From Rhodobacter sp. (GTDB lineage: Bacteria > Pseudomonadota > Alphaproteobacteria > Rhodobacterales > Rhodobacteraceae), in assembly GCA_013824045.1 (NCBI GenBank), contig PNND01000339.1, positions 1 to 14,680 of the forward strand: a DNA stretch of 14,680 nt, in the 5' to 3' direction. The position numbers and the translations under genes are program-made. The notes under the pieces are model-generated. The model ran no database searches and had not been told where the DNA came from. It was given only the letters and a program-made list of their open reading frames with translations. Shown here piece by piece: positions 1 through 6,352 of the stretch (within the stretch, counting starts at the first letter, position 1; each line of letters opens with the position of its first letter).

Positions 1-99
1 CCCCTGTTATCGCATATCAACCCCACGATTTTGCCTAGCAGCAGCAACCGGGCCATGTCGGTGGCAAGGCATCTCGCCGACCCACCGAAAGGAAAGATC

Positions 100-606
100 A
101 TGCTGCCCAAGATCCGCACCGCCACCACCGCCGCCATCGCGGCTATCGCCCTCGCCGCCACCGTTGCCGCGCCTGTGCAGGCCGGTCAGCGTGAACGCGA
201 CTTCCTCAAGGGCGTCGCCGCCACCGTCATCGTCGGCACCGTGATCAATAACCTGAACGCGCAGCGCGCCCAGGCCCAGCCGCGTTACTTCCAACAGCCG
301 CGCCAGCATCAGCAGCCGCAATACTACACCCCCGGCCCGCGCGAACCGGCCTACTTCGCCCAGCCGTCACGCCCCAGTCTGTCCAGCACCGCCGCCGCGC
401 AAGCTTTCAAAAGCTATAGCCCGACCGAACGCCGCGCGATTCAGCGCCGGCTTGCCCGCGCCGGATACTACACCGGCGGCATCGACGGCGTCTTCGGCCC
501 CGCTACGTTCCGCGCGGTTTCGGCCTATGCCGCCGACCGTGGCCTGCAAGGCCGCATCGACACCGCTTCGGGCGCCTATACCGTCTATGACAGCCTGATC
601 TACTGA
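100..606 (+). CDS. Secreted peptidoglycan-binding-domain protein
   Basis: The product is 168 residues. A signal peptide spans about residues 1-28 (basic MLPKIR, then an Ala-rich core ending VQA-G), so it should be exported. Residues 37-51 form a second hydrophobic stretch, and residues 58-92 are a Gln/Pro/Tyr-rich linker. The C-terminal part from about residue 107 (SPTERRAIQRRLARAGYYTG, then GIDGVFGPATFRAV) has the repeat pattern of the PG_binding_1 fold, which typically anchors envelope proteins to murein. No catalytic domain is visible. The start at 100 is chosen because an AAAGGAAAG Shine-Dalgarno lies just upstream and the signal peptide begins there; the open frame extends up to 31, but that extension is not signal-like. 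The gene is alone on this strand and ends at a hairpin shared with the convergent protease. Its last 32 codons recur as a broken copy at 1602-1697. Confidence 0.85.
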   Translation: MLPKIRTATTAAIAAIALAATVAAPVQAGQRERDFLKGVAATVIVGTVINNLNAQRAQAQPRYFQQPRQHQQPQYYTPGPREPAYFAQPSRPSLSSTAAAQAFKSYSPTERRAIQRRLARAGYYTGGIDGVFGPATFRAVSAYAADRGLQGRIDTASGAYTVYDSLIY

Positions 607-613
607 CGAAAAA

Positions 614-635
614 GGGGCGCCCTTTGTGGCGCCCC
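614..635 (-). terminator. Hairpin terminator of protease A, shared by convergent genes
   Basis: An 8-bp perfect stem (GGGGCGCC / GGCGCCCC) closes a 6-base loop. On the minus strand it is followed by TTTTT, so it is a good intrinsic terminator for the protease gene that stops at 679. On the plus strand it lies 8 bases after the stop of the peptidoglycan-binding gene but has no T-run, so in that direction it is a weaker or hairpin-only terminator. Confidence 0.8.
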
Positions 636-678
636 GCCATTGTCGGCCCCTGCCGCGCAAGCAGGGCCAACGCTCGGA

Positions 679-1509
679 TCAGGGGGCGTCATCGACCTTG
701 AGAAACTTGGCCCCGCCCGTGCCCATGCCGCTGCGCACGCCCGAAATCATCCGCGCCCCCGGCGCCGCCGCCCGCCAGGCGCGGTCAAGCTGGGCCATCA
801 GGTCGGTCAGCACGCCTTCAACCGGAACGGCGATGGTGACGGGTTTGCCATTCATCTCGGCCTTGGCGGAAATGACCGACACCACCTCGGACCCATAGGC
901 GGTGTCGCGGAACACAGGGGCACCGGATGCGCCGAAATCCGTCGGGCAATCCAGCACGGCGACGCGGCCTTCGGTGCCCAGAACAGAGCAGGCATCCTGC
1001 ATTGAAGCCGCCTCTGACCGGTCTCTGGCATAGGACACGATCTCGACCCGGTCGCCGCCCCGCGGAAAGGACCCGGTCGGGGCGGGCGTAATCGATGGCA
1101 ACAGGATCGGCTGCGCAAGCTTGATCAGGCCCAGATCGTTGCCGGTCTGGTTCATCTGCGCCTCGCTGCCCTCGTCAAGACCGGGGCGATAGTCGGGATG
1201 CGGCAGAATCATCGCGCCAGCGCGAGACGCCTCTGCCCGGCCATGGCGCCATCCGGCAAGGAATGTCAGATCCGAAGGACGGTACGGCTCTCCCGTCGCC
1301 TTGTCGTAAAGGCAATGCGCCGCCGTCAGCACCACATCCGGCGCGATCAAGGTGCCAGAGCAAAAGCCCTTGGACCCAAGGTCAATGCGCCCGACCGCCG
1401 CCCATCGCCCGGCGACCACGCCGGTGTCGAGCGGGCGCAGATTGCCATCCCCGGCAAGTGTCGGTTGTGCCAGAAGGGCCAACCAAACCAGAACGCCACG
1501 CATCCGCAT
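679..1509 (-). CDS. Secreted trypsin-like serine protease (S1 fold), paralogue A
   Basis: The product is 276 residues with a signal peptide (about 1-19, MRMRGVLVWLALLAQPTLAG). The chymotrypsin-fold triad can be read: His65 in LTAAHC, Asp125 in GNDLGLIKL, and Ser195 in DFGASGAPVF. Cys50/Cys66 and Cys174/Cys188 sit where S1-family disulfides are expected. It therefore probably hydrolyses peptide bonds in the periplasm or outside the cell; the substrate is unknown. The usual GDSGGP serine motif is replaced by GASGAP, so the Asp next to the catalytic Ser that stabilises activated trypsin is absent. A Pro occupies the usual S1-pocket position six residues before the Ser, so trypsin-like Arg/Lys specificity is not indicated. 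A second ATG two codons in (1503) is an equally possible start. The gene is paralogous to 2389-3180; both end in a GAKF-L/V-KV tail. It is read alone and is terminated at 614-635. Confidence 0.88.
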   Translation of the reverse strand: MRMRGVLVWLALLAQPTLAGDGNLRPLDTGVVAGRWAAVGRIDLGSKGFCSGTLIAPDVVLTAAHCLYDKATGEPYRPSDLTFLAGWRHGRAEASRAGAMILPHPDYRPGLDEGSEAQMNQTGNDLGLIKLAQPILLPSITPAPTGSFPRGGDRVEIVSYARDRSEAASMQDACSVLGTEGRVAVLDCPTDFGASGAPVFRDTAYGSEVVSVISAKAEMNGKPVTIAVPVEGVLTDLMAQLDRAWRAAAPGARMISGVRSGMGTGGAKFLKVDDAP

Positions 1510-1601
1510 CTTTCACCATCGCTCAACAAAGCTCTAGCAGCGAACGTGACCCGCGAAGCGGGCAGAATAGCGGCAGAGTCACGGAAGTGTCGGGGCCATG
1601 G

Positions 1602-1697
1602 CGCGCGGTTTCGGCCTATGCCGCCGACCGTGGCCTCCAGTCCGGGGTCGACACCGCCTCGGGGGCCTACACCGTCCATGACAGCCTGATCTACTGA
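1602..1697 (+). pseudogene. Broken duplicate of the 3' end of the peptidoglycan-binding gene
   Basis: This stretch aligns without gaps to the last 96 bases of the gene at 100-606 (positions 511-606); I count 85 of 96 identical. It encodes RAVSAYAADRGLQ, then SGVDTASGAYTV and HDSLIY before the stop. The signal peptide, linker and first half of the binding domain are absent upstream, where the leader of protease A lies instead. Similarity continues past the stop into the start of the hairpin (AAAAGGGGCGCCC), so gene tail and terminator were copied together. I see no ribosome binding site giving it a sensible start, so it is treated as a relic. Several differences fall at third codon positions, which suggests some time under coding constraint or that the source was a diverged intact copy. 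Confidence 0.8.
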
Positions 1698-1704
1698 TGG
1701 AAAA

Positions 1705-1734
1705 GGGGCGCCCCAGCCATCGCCGGGGCGCCCC
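1705..1734 (-). terminator. Terminator of hsp20
   Basis: Two copies of the self-complementary block GGGGCGCCCC (1705-1714 and 1725-1734) form a 10-bp stem with a 10-base loop. On the minus strand the stem is followed by TTTT, giving an intrinsic terminator 25 bases past the hsp20 stop. Its proximal arm belongs to the duplicated segment shared with the hairpin at 614-635. Confidence 0.8.
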
Positions 1735-1759
1735 CTATTCCTGAACCGCAATCAGCGGA

Positions 1760-2233
1760 TCAGTTCGTCACAGTCGCCTTACCTTCCAGAACCGGCGCGG
1801 CACCCTGCCCCGTGCGGGCAATCTCGATCCGGCGGGGCTTCAACGCCTCGGGCGTCTCGCGCACCAGATCGATATGCAGCATCCCATGCTCATGCACCGC
1901 GCCCGTCACGCGCACATGATCGGCCAGCGCAAAGCGGCGCTCAAAGGCGCGGGTCGCAATGCCGCGATGCAGATAGGTCTTGCCCTCATCCTCGGGGGCC
2001 TTGCGGGCGGTCACCACCAGCGTGCCATCCTTCACCTCGACGCCCAGCTCCTCGGGCGTGAACCCGGCCACGGCGATCGAGATGCGATAGGCATCCTCGG
2101 CGGTCTTTTCGATGTTGTAGGGTGGATAGGTGGGCTGGGCGACATCGGTCGTCAGCACCCGGTCCATCAGATCGGCGATCCGGTCAAAGCCGACGGTCGC
2201 ACGATAAAGCGGCGCAAAATCAAGATTACGCAT
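1760..2233 (-). CDS. ibpA: Small heat-shock protein, Hsp20/IbpA family
   Basis: The product is a 157-residue cytoplasmic holdase chaperone that should bind unfolding proteins during heat stress and pass them to DnaK/ClpB-type machines. Residues about 36-140 are an alpha-crystallin domain with strong IbpA-class signatures: YPPYNIEKT, YRISIAVAGF, YLHRGIATRAFERRFALAD, and a C-terminal RRIEI carrying the I-x-I oligomerisation motif. The length fits the family. The start is set at 2233 because GGAGG lies 9 bases upstream. An in-frame ATG at 2242 is immediately against the GGAGG and inside the predicted leader hairpin, so it is unlikely to be used. The gene has its own heat-shock-type promoter, a structured leader and its own terminator, so it is a one-gene unit between the two protease paralogues. 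The symbol is by family likeness; Rhodobacteraceae often carry more than one Hsp20. Confidence 0.93.
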   Translation of the reverse strand: MRNLDFAPLYRATVGFDRIADLMDRVLTTDVAQPTYPPYNIEKTAEDAYRISIAVAGFTPEELGVEVKDGTLVVTARKAPEDEGKTYLHRGIATRAFERRFALADHVRVTGAVHEHGMLHIDLVRETPEALKPRRIEIARTGQGAAPVLEGKATVTN

Positions 2234-2239
2234 AGGGGT

Positions 2240-2258
2240 CATCCTCCAGTGAGCGATG
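2240..2258 (-). promoter_or_regulatory. ROSE-like RNA thermometer hairpin over the hsp20 ribosome binding site
   Basis: Read on the minus strand, CAUCGCU, loop CACUGG and AGGAUG form six pairs (C-G, A-U, U-A, C-G, C-G, U-A) with one bulged G. The UCGCU segment opposite AGGA matches the UYGCU signature of ROSE thermometers, in which the bulged G makes the helix melt near heat-shock temperature. The hairpin contains the Shine-Dalgarno and ends 7 bases before the chosen start. Further up the leader, 2297-2320 can form an 8-bp hairpin with a bulged G, and GCCC/GGGC near 2266-2286 another, giving the multi-hairpin layout known for ROSE leaders. This is by hand folding only. Confidence 0.6.
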
Positions 2259-2329
2259 CTATGTTATGCCCTCCTTATCGGACGGGCGGGGAACGCACCG
2301 GCCCTGTTGCAGGCACCGGTACCCCCTCG

Positions 2330-2358
2330 ATTTGGGAACAGCCCCACGCGGTTTCAAG
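2330..2358 (-). promoter_or_regulatory. Putative RpoH (heat-shock sigma) promoter of hsp20
   Basis: On the minus strand CTTGAA (2358-2353) is followed, 16 bases later, by CCCAAAT (2336-2330). This fits the RpoH pattern of a CTTGAA -35 element and a C-rich, AT-ending -10 element; the -10 is degenerate. Transcription would begin near 2322, giving a leader of about 90 bases. Confidence 0.5.
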
Positions 2359-2388
2359 ACCCCCGCCTGCGCCACCCGCGAACCCGCG

Positions 2389-3180
2389 TCAGGGCGCAAC
2401 CTTTACGAACTTCGCCCCACCGCCCCCGCCAGACAGGACCTTCGGCCCCGGCGCGGCACGCGGCGCACCTGCCGCCATTTCCGCTTGCAACACCGCCAGC
2501 GGCTCCATCAGCGGCACGGCCAGCGCAACCGCCTTTCCCTCCACCGCCGCCTTAGCCGACACGACGGACACGATCCGCACTTCCCCATCCCGCATGGCAA
2601 AGACAGGCGCGCCCGATGCCCCGAATTCCACCGCGCAGGTCAGCACCATAAGATCGCTGCGCTGCGCCATGATCTCGCAAACCTCCTGCAAGGACGGCGC
2701 TTCCGACCGGTCCAACGCATAGGACACGATCCCCACCTCCTCGCCCATTCTGGGCGTCCAGTCGGGGATGAAGGGTGTCACCTGCGGCAGCCGGATCGGC
2801 TGGTCCAGCCGCAGCAGCGCCAGATCCACCCCGACTGTCCCCAGATCCTCGCCCACGTCAAAGGCATAGCCCGGATGCACCAGCGCCCGCGCCACATTGC
2901 GATAGGCTTCGGCCCGCCCGTTGCGCCAGCCGGCCAGAAACTGCAGATCCCCCTCGGCGATACGCGCGCCGGTTTCCTTGTCGAACAGGCAATGCGCCGC
3001 TGTCAGCACCAGATCATCGGCGATCAGCGCCCCGGTGCAGAAGCCCCGCCCGCCCAGCTCGATCCGCCCCACCGCCTGCCAGCCCTTGCCCTCCTGCACG
3101 GTCTGCAGGGCGCGCATGGTGGGCCCGTCGGCCCAGACCGGTGCAGCAATCAACGACAGCACAAGGGCAATGAACCGCAT
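2389..3180 (-). CDS. Secreted trypsin-like serine protease (S1 fold), paralogue B
   Basis: The product is 263 residues with a signal peptide (about 1-17, MRFIALVLSLIAAPVWA). The triad is His63 in LTAAHC, Asp119 in GVDLALLRL, and Ser189 in EFGASGAPVF. Cys48/Cys64 and Cys168/Cys182 match the disulfide positions of paralogue A, and the blocks GWQAVGRIELGG, FLAGWRNGRAEA and IVSYALDRSEAPS have close equivalents there. It should be a periplasmic or secreted endopeptidase with unknown substrate. As in A, the Asp normally preceding the catalytic Ser is Ala, and Ala sits at the usual S1-specificity position. A Gly-rich linker (SGGGGGAKF) precedes the shared C-terminal tail. The start is supported by GAAGG six bases upstream. 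It is separated from hsp20 by 155 bp that hold the hsp20 promoter; no clear terminator was seen after it. Confidence 0.88.
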   Translation of the reverse strand: MRFIALVLSLIAAPVWADGPTMRALQTVQEGKGWQAVGRIELGGRGFCTGALIADDLVLTAAHCLFDKETGARIAEGDLQFLAGWRNGRAEAYRNVARALVHPGYAFDVGEDLGTVGVDLALLRLDQPIRLPQVTPFIPDWTPRMGEEVGIVSYALDRSEAPSLQEVCEIMAQRSDLMVLTCAVEFGASGAPVFAMRDGEVRIVSVVSAKAAVEGKAVALAVPLMEPLAVLQAEMAAGAPRAAPGPKVLSGGGGGAKFVKVAP

Positions 3181-3486
3181 CCCACACCTTCATTCCAGGG
3201 TCGCTCCTCCGCTACCCCGCCATTCCGGCAGAAGTTTGGCAGCCCCCCTCCGCGCCGTCCAGTAGCTGCACGGCGCGGGAGGTAAGGGATGGCACGACTG
3301 ATGCAAATCGACCGCCCTGCCGCTTCATCTTGGCCCAAATACCCAAACGACAGCACAACAGGGCGCAGCGGCCGGAAACTCAGCCCTGACGAACACGCCG
3401 CCCCCACGATTTCTGACCCAGAAATCGTGCAAAATTCTGTGTCAGAGTTTTCCCGCGCCCAACCTGCGGCGTCACACCTGTGAACG
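3181..3486. other. Intergenic region between glcF and protease B
   Basis: This 306-bp stretch holds no convincing gene. It contains the upstream region of protease B (no clear -35/-10 pair seen), a short motif at 3323-3344 (minus strand GGGTATTTGGGCCAAG then ATGAAG) that resembles the GGGATATTT element at 6258-6277, and two adjacent AT-rich palindromes at 3405-3451 described separately. A weak GC-rich inverted repeat (CAGGGC at 3359-3364, GCCCTG at 3383-3388) lies between them. Short open frames here on both strands lack start signals and family features. Confidence 0.6.
3405..3451. repeat. Two tandem palindromes after glcF
   Basis: 3405-3429 is a perfect 11-bp inverted repeat (CACGATTTCTG, spacer ACC, CAGAAATCGTG). 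3431-3451 is a 9-bp inverted repeat with one mismatch (AAAATTCTG, spacer TGT, CAGAGTTTT). Both share the core TTCTG-N3-CAGA, with centres 24 bp apart. They lie 36-82 bases past the glcF stop. The second can act as a terminator-like hairpin ending in TTTT for glcF on the minus strand; alternatively the pair is a protein-binding site or a dispersed intergenic repeat. Confidence 0.6.
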
Positions 3487-4776
3487 TTACACCTCGGTCA
3501 AGGCGCGGGGCTTCGGCCCGCCTGTCGCCCAATCCAGCAGTTCGACCGTGTGCACCACCGGCACCCCGGTCCCCGATCCGATCTGCATCATGCAGCCGAT
3601 GTTCCCGGCGGAAATCACATCCGGCGCTTTCGCCTCCAGCGTCCGCACCTTGCGCGCCTTCAACTCCTTGGAAATCTCGGGCTGCAACAGGTTATACGTT
3701 CCCGCCGACCCGCAGCACAGATGGGCATCCGCAGGCTCCACCACCTCGAACCCCACCCGCTTGAGCAGATCCTTCGGCGCAGACTTGATCTGCTGCCCAT
3801 GCTGCAACGAACAGGCCGCGTGATAGGCCACGCGCAGCCCCTTGGCTTCCCCCTGCGGCAGCCCGATCCGCACCAGCAGTTCCGAGATGTCGCAGGCCAG
3901 TGCCGACACCTGCCTTGCCGCCTCGGCCTCGGCCCCGCTGCGGAACATATGGCCGTAATCCTTGACCGTCGTCCCGCAGCCGCTGGTGTTAATGACGATG
4001 GCATCCAGCCCATCGCTCTCCACTTCCGCCATGAAGGCGCGGATATTGGCGGCGGCGAAACCATGCGCCTCATCCTCGCGCCCCATGTGATGCGTCAGCG
4101 CCCCGCAGCAGCCCATGCCGCGCGGCACCACCACTTCGCATCCCATCCGCTGCAAAAGCCGGATCGTGGCATCGTTGATGTCGGTGTTCAGCGCCTTCTG
4201 CGCGCAGCCCGTCATCAGCGCCACACGCATCTTCCGCGCGCCCAGCGGCGCAAAGCTCTGCGGATCGTCGTTGCGGCTGACCGGCGGCACGCGCTTCGGC
4301 ACCATATCCAGCATCGCCTGCACCCGCGCATCCGGGATCAGCCGCGCAAAGGGCCGCCCGATCTTGGCCAGCAGCAAGGCCACTCGGAACCGCATCGGAT
4401 AGGGCAGCACCTTGGCCAGCACAAACCGCATTGCCCGGTCGGTGAAGGGGCGCTTGTAGGTCGCCTCGATATGGGCGCGGGCATGGTCCACCAGATGCAT
4501 GTAATGCACGCCCGACGGGCAGGTCGTCATGCAGGACAGGCAGGACAGGCAGCGGTCGATATGCTTCACCGTCCGCGCATCCGCCGCGCGGCCCGTCTCC
4601 AGCATCTCCTTGATCAGGTAGATCCGCCCGCGCGGGCTGTCCAACTCGTCGCCCAGCACCTGATAGGTCGGGCAGGTCGCCGTGCAGAACCCGCAATGCA
4701 CGCAGGACCGCAAAATCTCATTCGACCGCGCCAGCGCCGGGATCGCCAATTGGTCGGCGGTGAAATTCGTCTGCAT
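3487..4776 (-). CDS. glcF: Glycolate oxidase iron-sulfur subunit GlcF
   Basis: The product is 429 residues. It passes electrons from the flavin subunits GlcD/GlcE to the membrane quinone pool during oxidation of glycolate to glyoxylate. Two 4Fe-4S ferredoxin motifs lie at the N-terminus: Cys25-x2-Cys28-x2-Cys31-x3-Cys35-Pro and Cys76-x2-Cys79-x2-Cys82-x3-Cys86-Pro. Two CCG-domain repeats follow, with MGCCGAL (Cys223-Cys224) and LCCGSAG (Cys354-Cys355) plus the partner cysteines in TGCAQKA, SGCGTT and AACSLQHG; this is the heterodisulfide-reductase-like arrangement usual for GlcF. All expected cysteines are present and the length is normal. It is the last gene of the glcD-glcE-membrane protein-glcF set, 9 bp after the small membrane gene, and is followed by the palindromes at 3405-3451. 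Confidence 0.96.
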   Translation of the reverse strand: MQTNFTADQLAIPALARSNEILRSCVHCGFCTATCPTYQVLGDELDSPRGRIYLIKEMLETGRAADARTVKHIDRCLSCLSCMTTCPSGVHYMHLVDHARAHIEATYKRPFTDRAMRFVLAKVLPYPMRFRVALLLAKIGRPFARLIPDARVQAMLDMVPKRVPPVSRNDDPQSFAPLGARKMRVALMTGCAQKALNTDINDATIRLLQRMGCEVVVPRGMGCCGALTHHMGREDEAHGFAAANIRAFMAEVESDGLDAIVINTSGCGTTVKDYGHMFRSGAEAEAARQVSALACDISELLVRIGLPQGEAKGLRVAYHAACSLQHGQQIKSAPKDLLKRVGFEVVEPADAHLCCGSAGTYNLLQPEISKELKARKVRTLEAKAPDVISAGNIGCMMQIGSGTGVPVVHTVELLDWATGGPKPRALTEV

Positions 4777-4785
4777 CAGCTCACC

Positions 4786-5100
4786 TCAGACCAAAAGGAA
4801 GAACAGAAAGACCGCCGTCAGCGCCAGCCCACCCGCCAACGCGGGCCACATCCAGCCCGGGCTGCCCGGCCCGATCACCCCCCGCAGGGCCTGCGCCAGC
4901 GCGGCCACGGCGACCGGTGCGGCTCCAAGAAAGACCAGAAACCGGATGGCATTGCCCCTGTCCGTCGCCGGATCGTTCACCACCCAGACCAGCCCCAGCG
5001 CCAGCGCGGCCAAGGCGATCCCCGGCACCGCCCGCCCCCGTGGCAACAGACAAAGCGACAGGTAAATCGCCAGCGGATAAGCAATCAGCAGGAACCCCAT
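4786..5100 (-). CDS. Small four-helix membrane protein inside the glc operon
   Basis: The product is 104 residues, with predicted membrane segments near 2-19, 25-41, 52-73 and 84-103 and no signal peptidase site. Positive residues (RGR after helix 1) and the charged loop NDPATDRGN suggest a defined topology. I do not recognise a named family or any catalytic residues. Its start lies one base past the glcE stop and its stop 9 bases before the glcF start, so it is almost certainly co-translated with the glycolate oxidase subunits. A role in anchoring GlcDEF to the membrane, in assembly, or in moving glycolate is possible from context only. It is not GlcA/LctP permease, which is about five times longer. 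Confidence 0.82.
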   Translation of the reverse strand: MGFLLIAYPLAIYLSLCLLPRGRAVPGIALAALALGLVWVVNDPATDRGNAIRFLVFLGAAPVAVAALAQALRGVIGPGSPGWMWPALAGGLALTAVFLFFLLV

Positions 5101-5101
5101 C

Positions 5102-6193
5102 TCACACCGCCCCCATCAGACCGGGGTTGAACAGCCCCTTTGGATCGAACTTCGCCCGCAACCCCGCCGACAGCGCGGCCAATGCCGCAGGCTCCGGCGG
5201 AAAGGCCGGCGTTCCACCCGCCCCGCGCACCCGCGTGGCATGGCCCGCAAACACCCCCAGCCGCGCCCGCAGATCCACCCCCGGCGCAACAAGCAGCCAG
5301 ACCAGCCCCCCGCCCCAATCATACAGCGCCGCCTCCGCCCCGGCCCGCGCCACCAGCCTCGCCGCCTCGGACGGGGTCACCGCCAACCGCCAGACATCGC
5401 CGTCGCGCCCATGGAACGGCACCACATCCCGCACCGCCTGCCAGACGGCACCATCCGCCTCATCCACTGCACCGAACCGCGAGAGCACCTTGGTCAATTC
5501 CCCCACCCGGTAGCGGACGGATGTCTCAAACCCCTCCACCCGCACGAAGGAGCCCAAACCGGGCATATGCGCCGCGCCGGTCACGTCAAAGGGCGATCCA
5601 AGCGCCGCCGCCATCGCTTCCACCGCGCGGGCATCCTCCAGCCCGTCCACCCGCAAGGTCGCCCCCATCTCCGGCGCGGGCAGCAGCTTGAAGGCCACCT
5701 CCGTGATCACCCCCAACGTGCCATGCGATCCGGCCATCAGCTTCACCAGATCATAGCCCGTGACGTTCTTCATCACCCGCCCGCCATTGCGGATGACCGT
5801 CCCCGTCCCATCCACGAAGCGCACCCCGATCATGCTGTCGCGGCAGGCCCCCGCCTGCACCCGGCGCGGCCCGCTGGCATTAGCCGCCACCACCCCTCCG
5901 ATGGTGCTCTCTCCCGAACGCCCCATAAGCCCGCGCATATCCGGTGGCTCGAAGGGCAGCCGCTGCCCCTCTGCCGCCAGCGCCGCCTCCACCTGCGCAA
6001 GCGGCGTTCCCGCCTTCACCACCAGCGTCAGCGCGCCGGGCTCATAAAGCGTGATCCCCGAAAGCCCCCCGGTCTCCAGCACCTCGCCCGGCCCAACAGC
6101 ACCAATCCCCCGCGTGCCACCCCCGCGCAGCACAAAGGGCGCGTTCGCCACGCGCACCAGTTCCGCCAGTTCCGCCTCACTCCCCGGTCGCAT
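5102..6193 (-). CDS. glcE: Glycolate oxidase FAD-binding subunit GlcE
   Basis: The product is 363 residues, close to the roughly 350 of E. coli GlcE. It is the second flavin-type subunit of glycolate oxidase and works with GlcD and GlcF at the inner face of the membrane. The N-terminal PCMH-type FAD-binding domain is clear: LRGGGTRGIG (22-31) for the pyrophosphate loop, FEPPDMRGLM (81-90), GESTIGGVVAANASGPRR (94-111), GGRVMKNVTGYDLVKLMAGS (137-156), and GTLGVITEVAFKLLP. The C-terminal half is shorter and less conserved, as usual for GlcE, and ends FDPKGLFNPGLMGAV. GAGG seven bases before the ATG supports the start. It lies 159 bp after glcD, with a stem-loop in the gap, and one base before the small membrane gene. 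Confidence 0.94.
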   Translation of the reverse strand: MRPGSEAELAELVRVANAPFVLRGGGTRGIGAVGPGEVLETGGLSGITLYEPGALTLVVKAGTPLAQVEAALAAEGQRLPFEPPDMRGLMGRSGESTIGGVVAANASGPRRVQAGACRDSMIGVRFVDGTGTVIRNGGRVMKNVTGYDLVKLMAGSHGTLGVITEVAFKLLPAPEMGATLRVDGLEDARAVEAMAAALGSPFDVTGAAHMPGLGSFVRVEGFETSVRYRVGELTKVLSRFGAVDEADGAVWQAVRDVVPFHGRDGDVWRLAVTPSEAARLVARAGAEAALYDWGGGLVWLLVAPGVDLRARLGVFAGHATRVRGAGGTPAFPPEPAALAALSAGLRAKFDPKGLFNPGLMGAV

Positions 6194-6257
6194 CGCCCCG
6201 CCTCATCCCTTCAGCGCCCCACTGCGCACGGTGGTGAAAGAGAAAGCTCTGCTCCCT

Positions 6258-6324
6258 CTTCTCTGTTGAAATATCCCACGGGGTCTGCCACCGAGTCGCC
6301 ATCGGTTCAAGACCGGTGGCAGAC
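6258..6324 (-). repeat. Stem-loop with GGGATATTT tail between glcD and glcE
   Basis: An 11-bp perfect inverted repeat (GTCTGCCACCG at 6283-6293, CGGTGGCAGAC at 6314-6324) encloses a 20-base loop. On the minus (glc mRNA) strand the stem is followed after five bases by GGGATATTTCAACAGAGAAG (6277-6258). No T-run follows, so it does not look like a full terminator. It could set the relative expression of glcD and downstream genes by mRNA stability or partial termination, or it may be one copy of a dispersed intergenic element. A second small repeat (GGGGT/ACCCC, 6325-6339) sits next to it. Confidence 0.55.
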
Positions 6325-6352
6325 GGGGTGTGAAACCCCCGGTCCCGCACCA

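Noticed and set aside
31..99. 23-codon N-terminal extension of the first gene
   Set aside because: The extension (MPSSSNRAMSVARHLADPPK) precedes a good ribosome binding site and would bury the signal peptide.
3550..5130. A 526-codon plus-strand open frame across glcF
   Set aside because: It is a shadow of glcF and the small membrane gene; there is no start signal and its composition is dominated by His, Arg and Pro.
6283..6325. tRNA-like fold on the plus strand (7-bp GTCTGCC/GGCAGAC stem with an ATCGG-TTCAAGA-CCGGT arm)
   Set aside because: The T-arm resemblance is curious, but no D arm or anticodon arm fits in the 11 bases available and no CCA follows the stem directly; a plain intra-operon hairpin explains it better.
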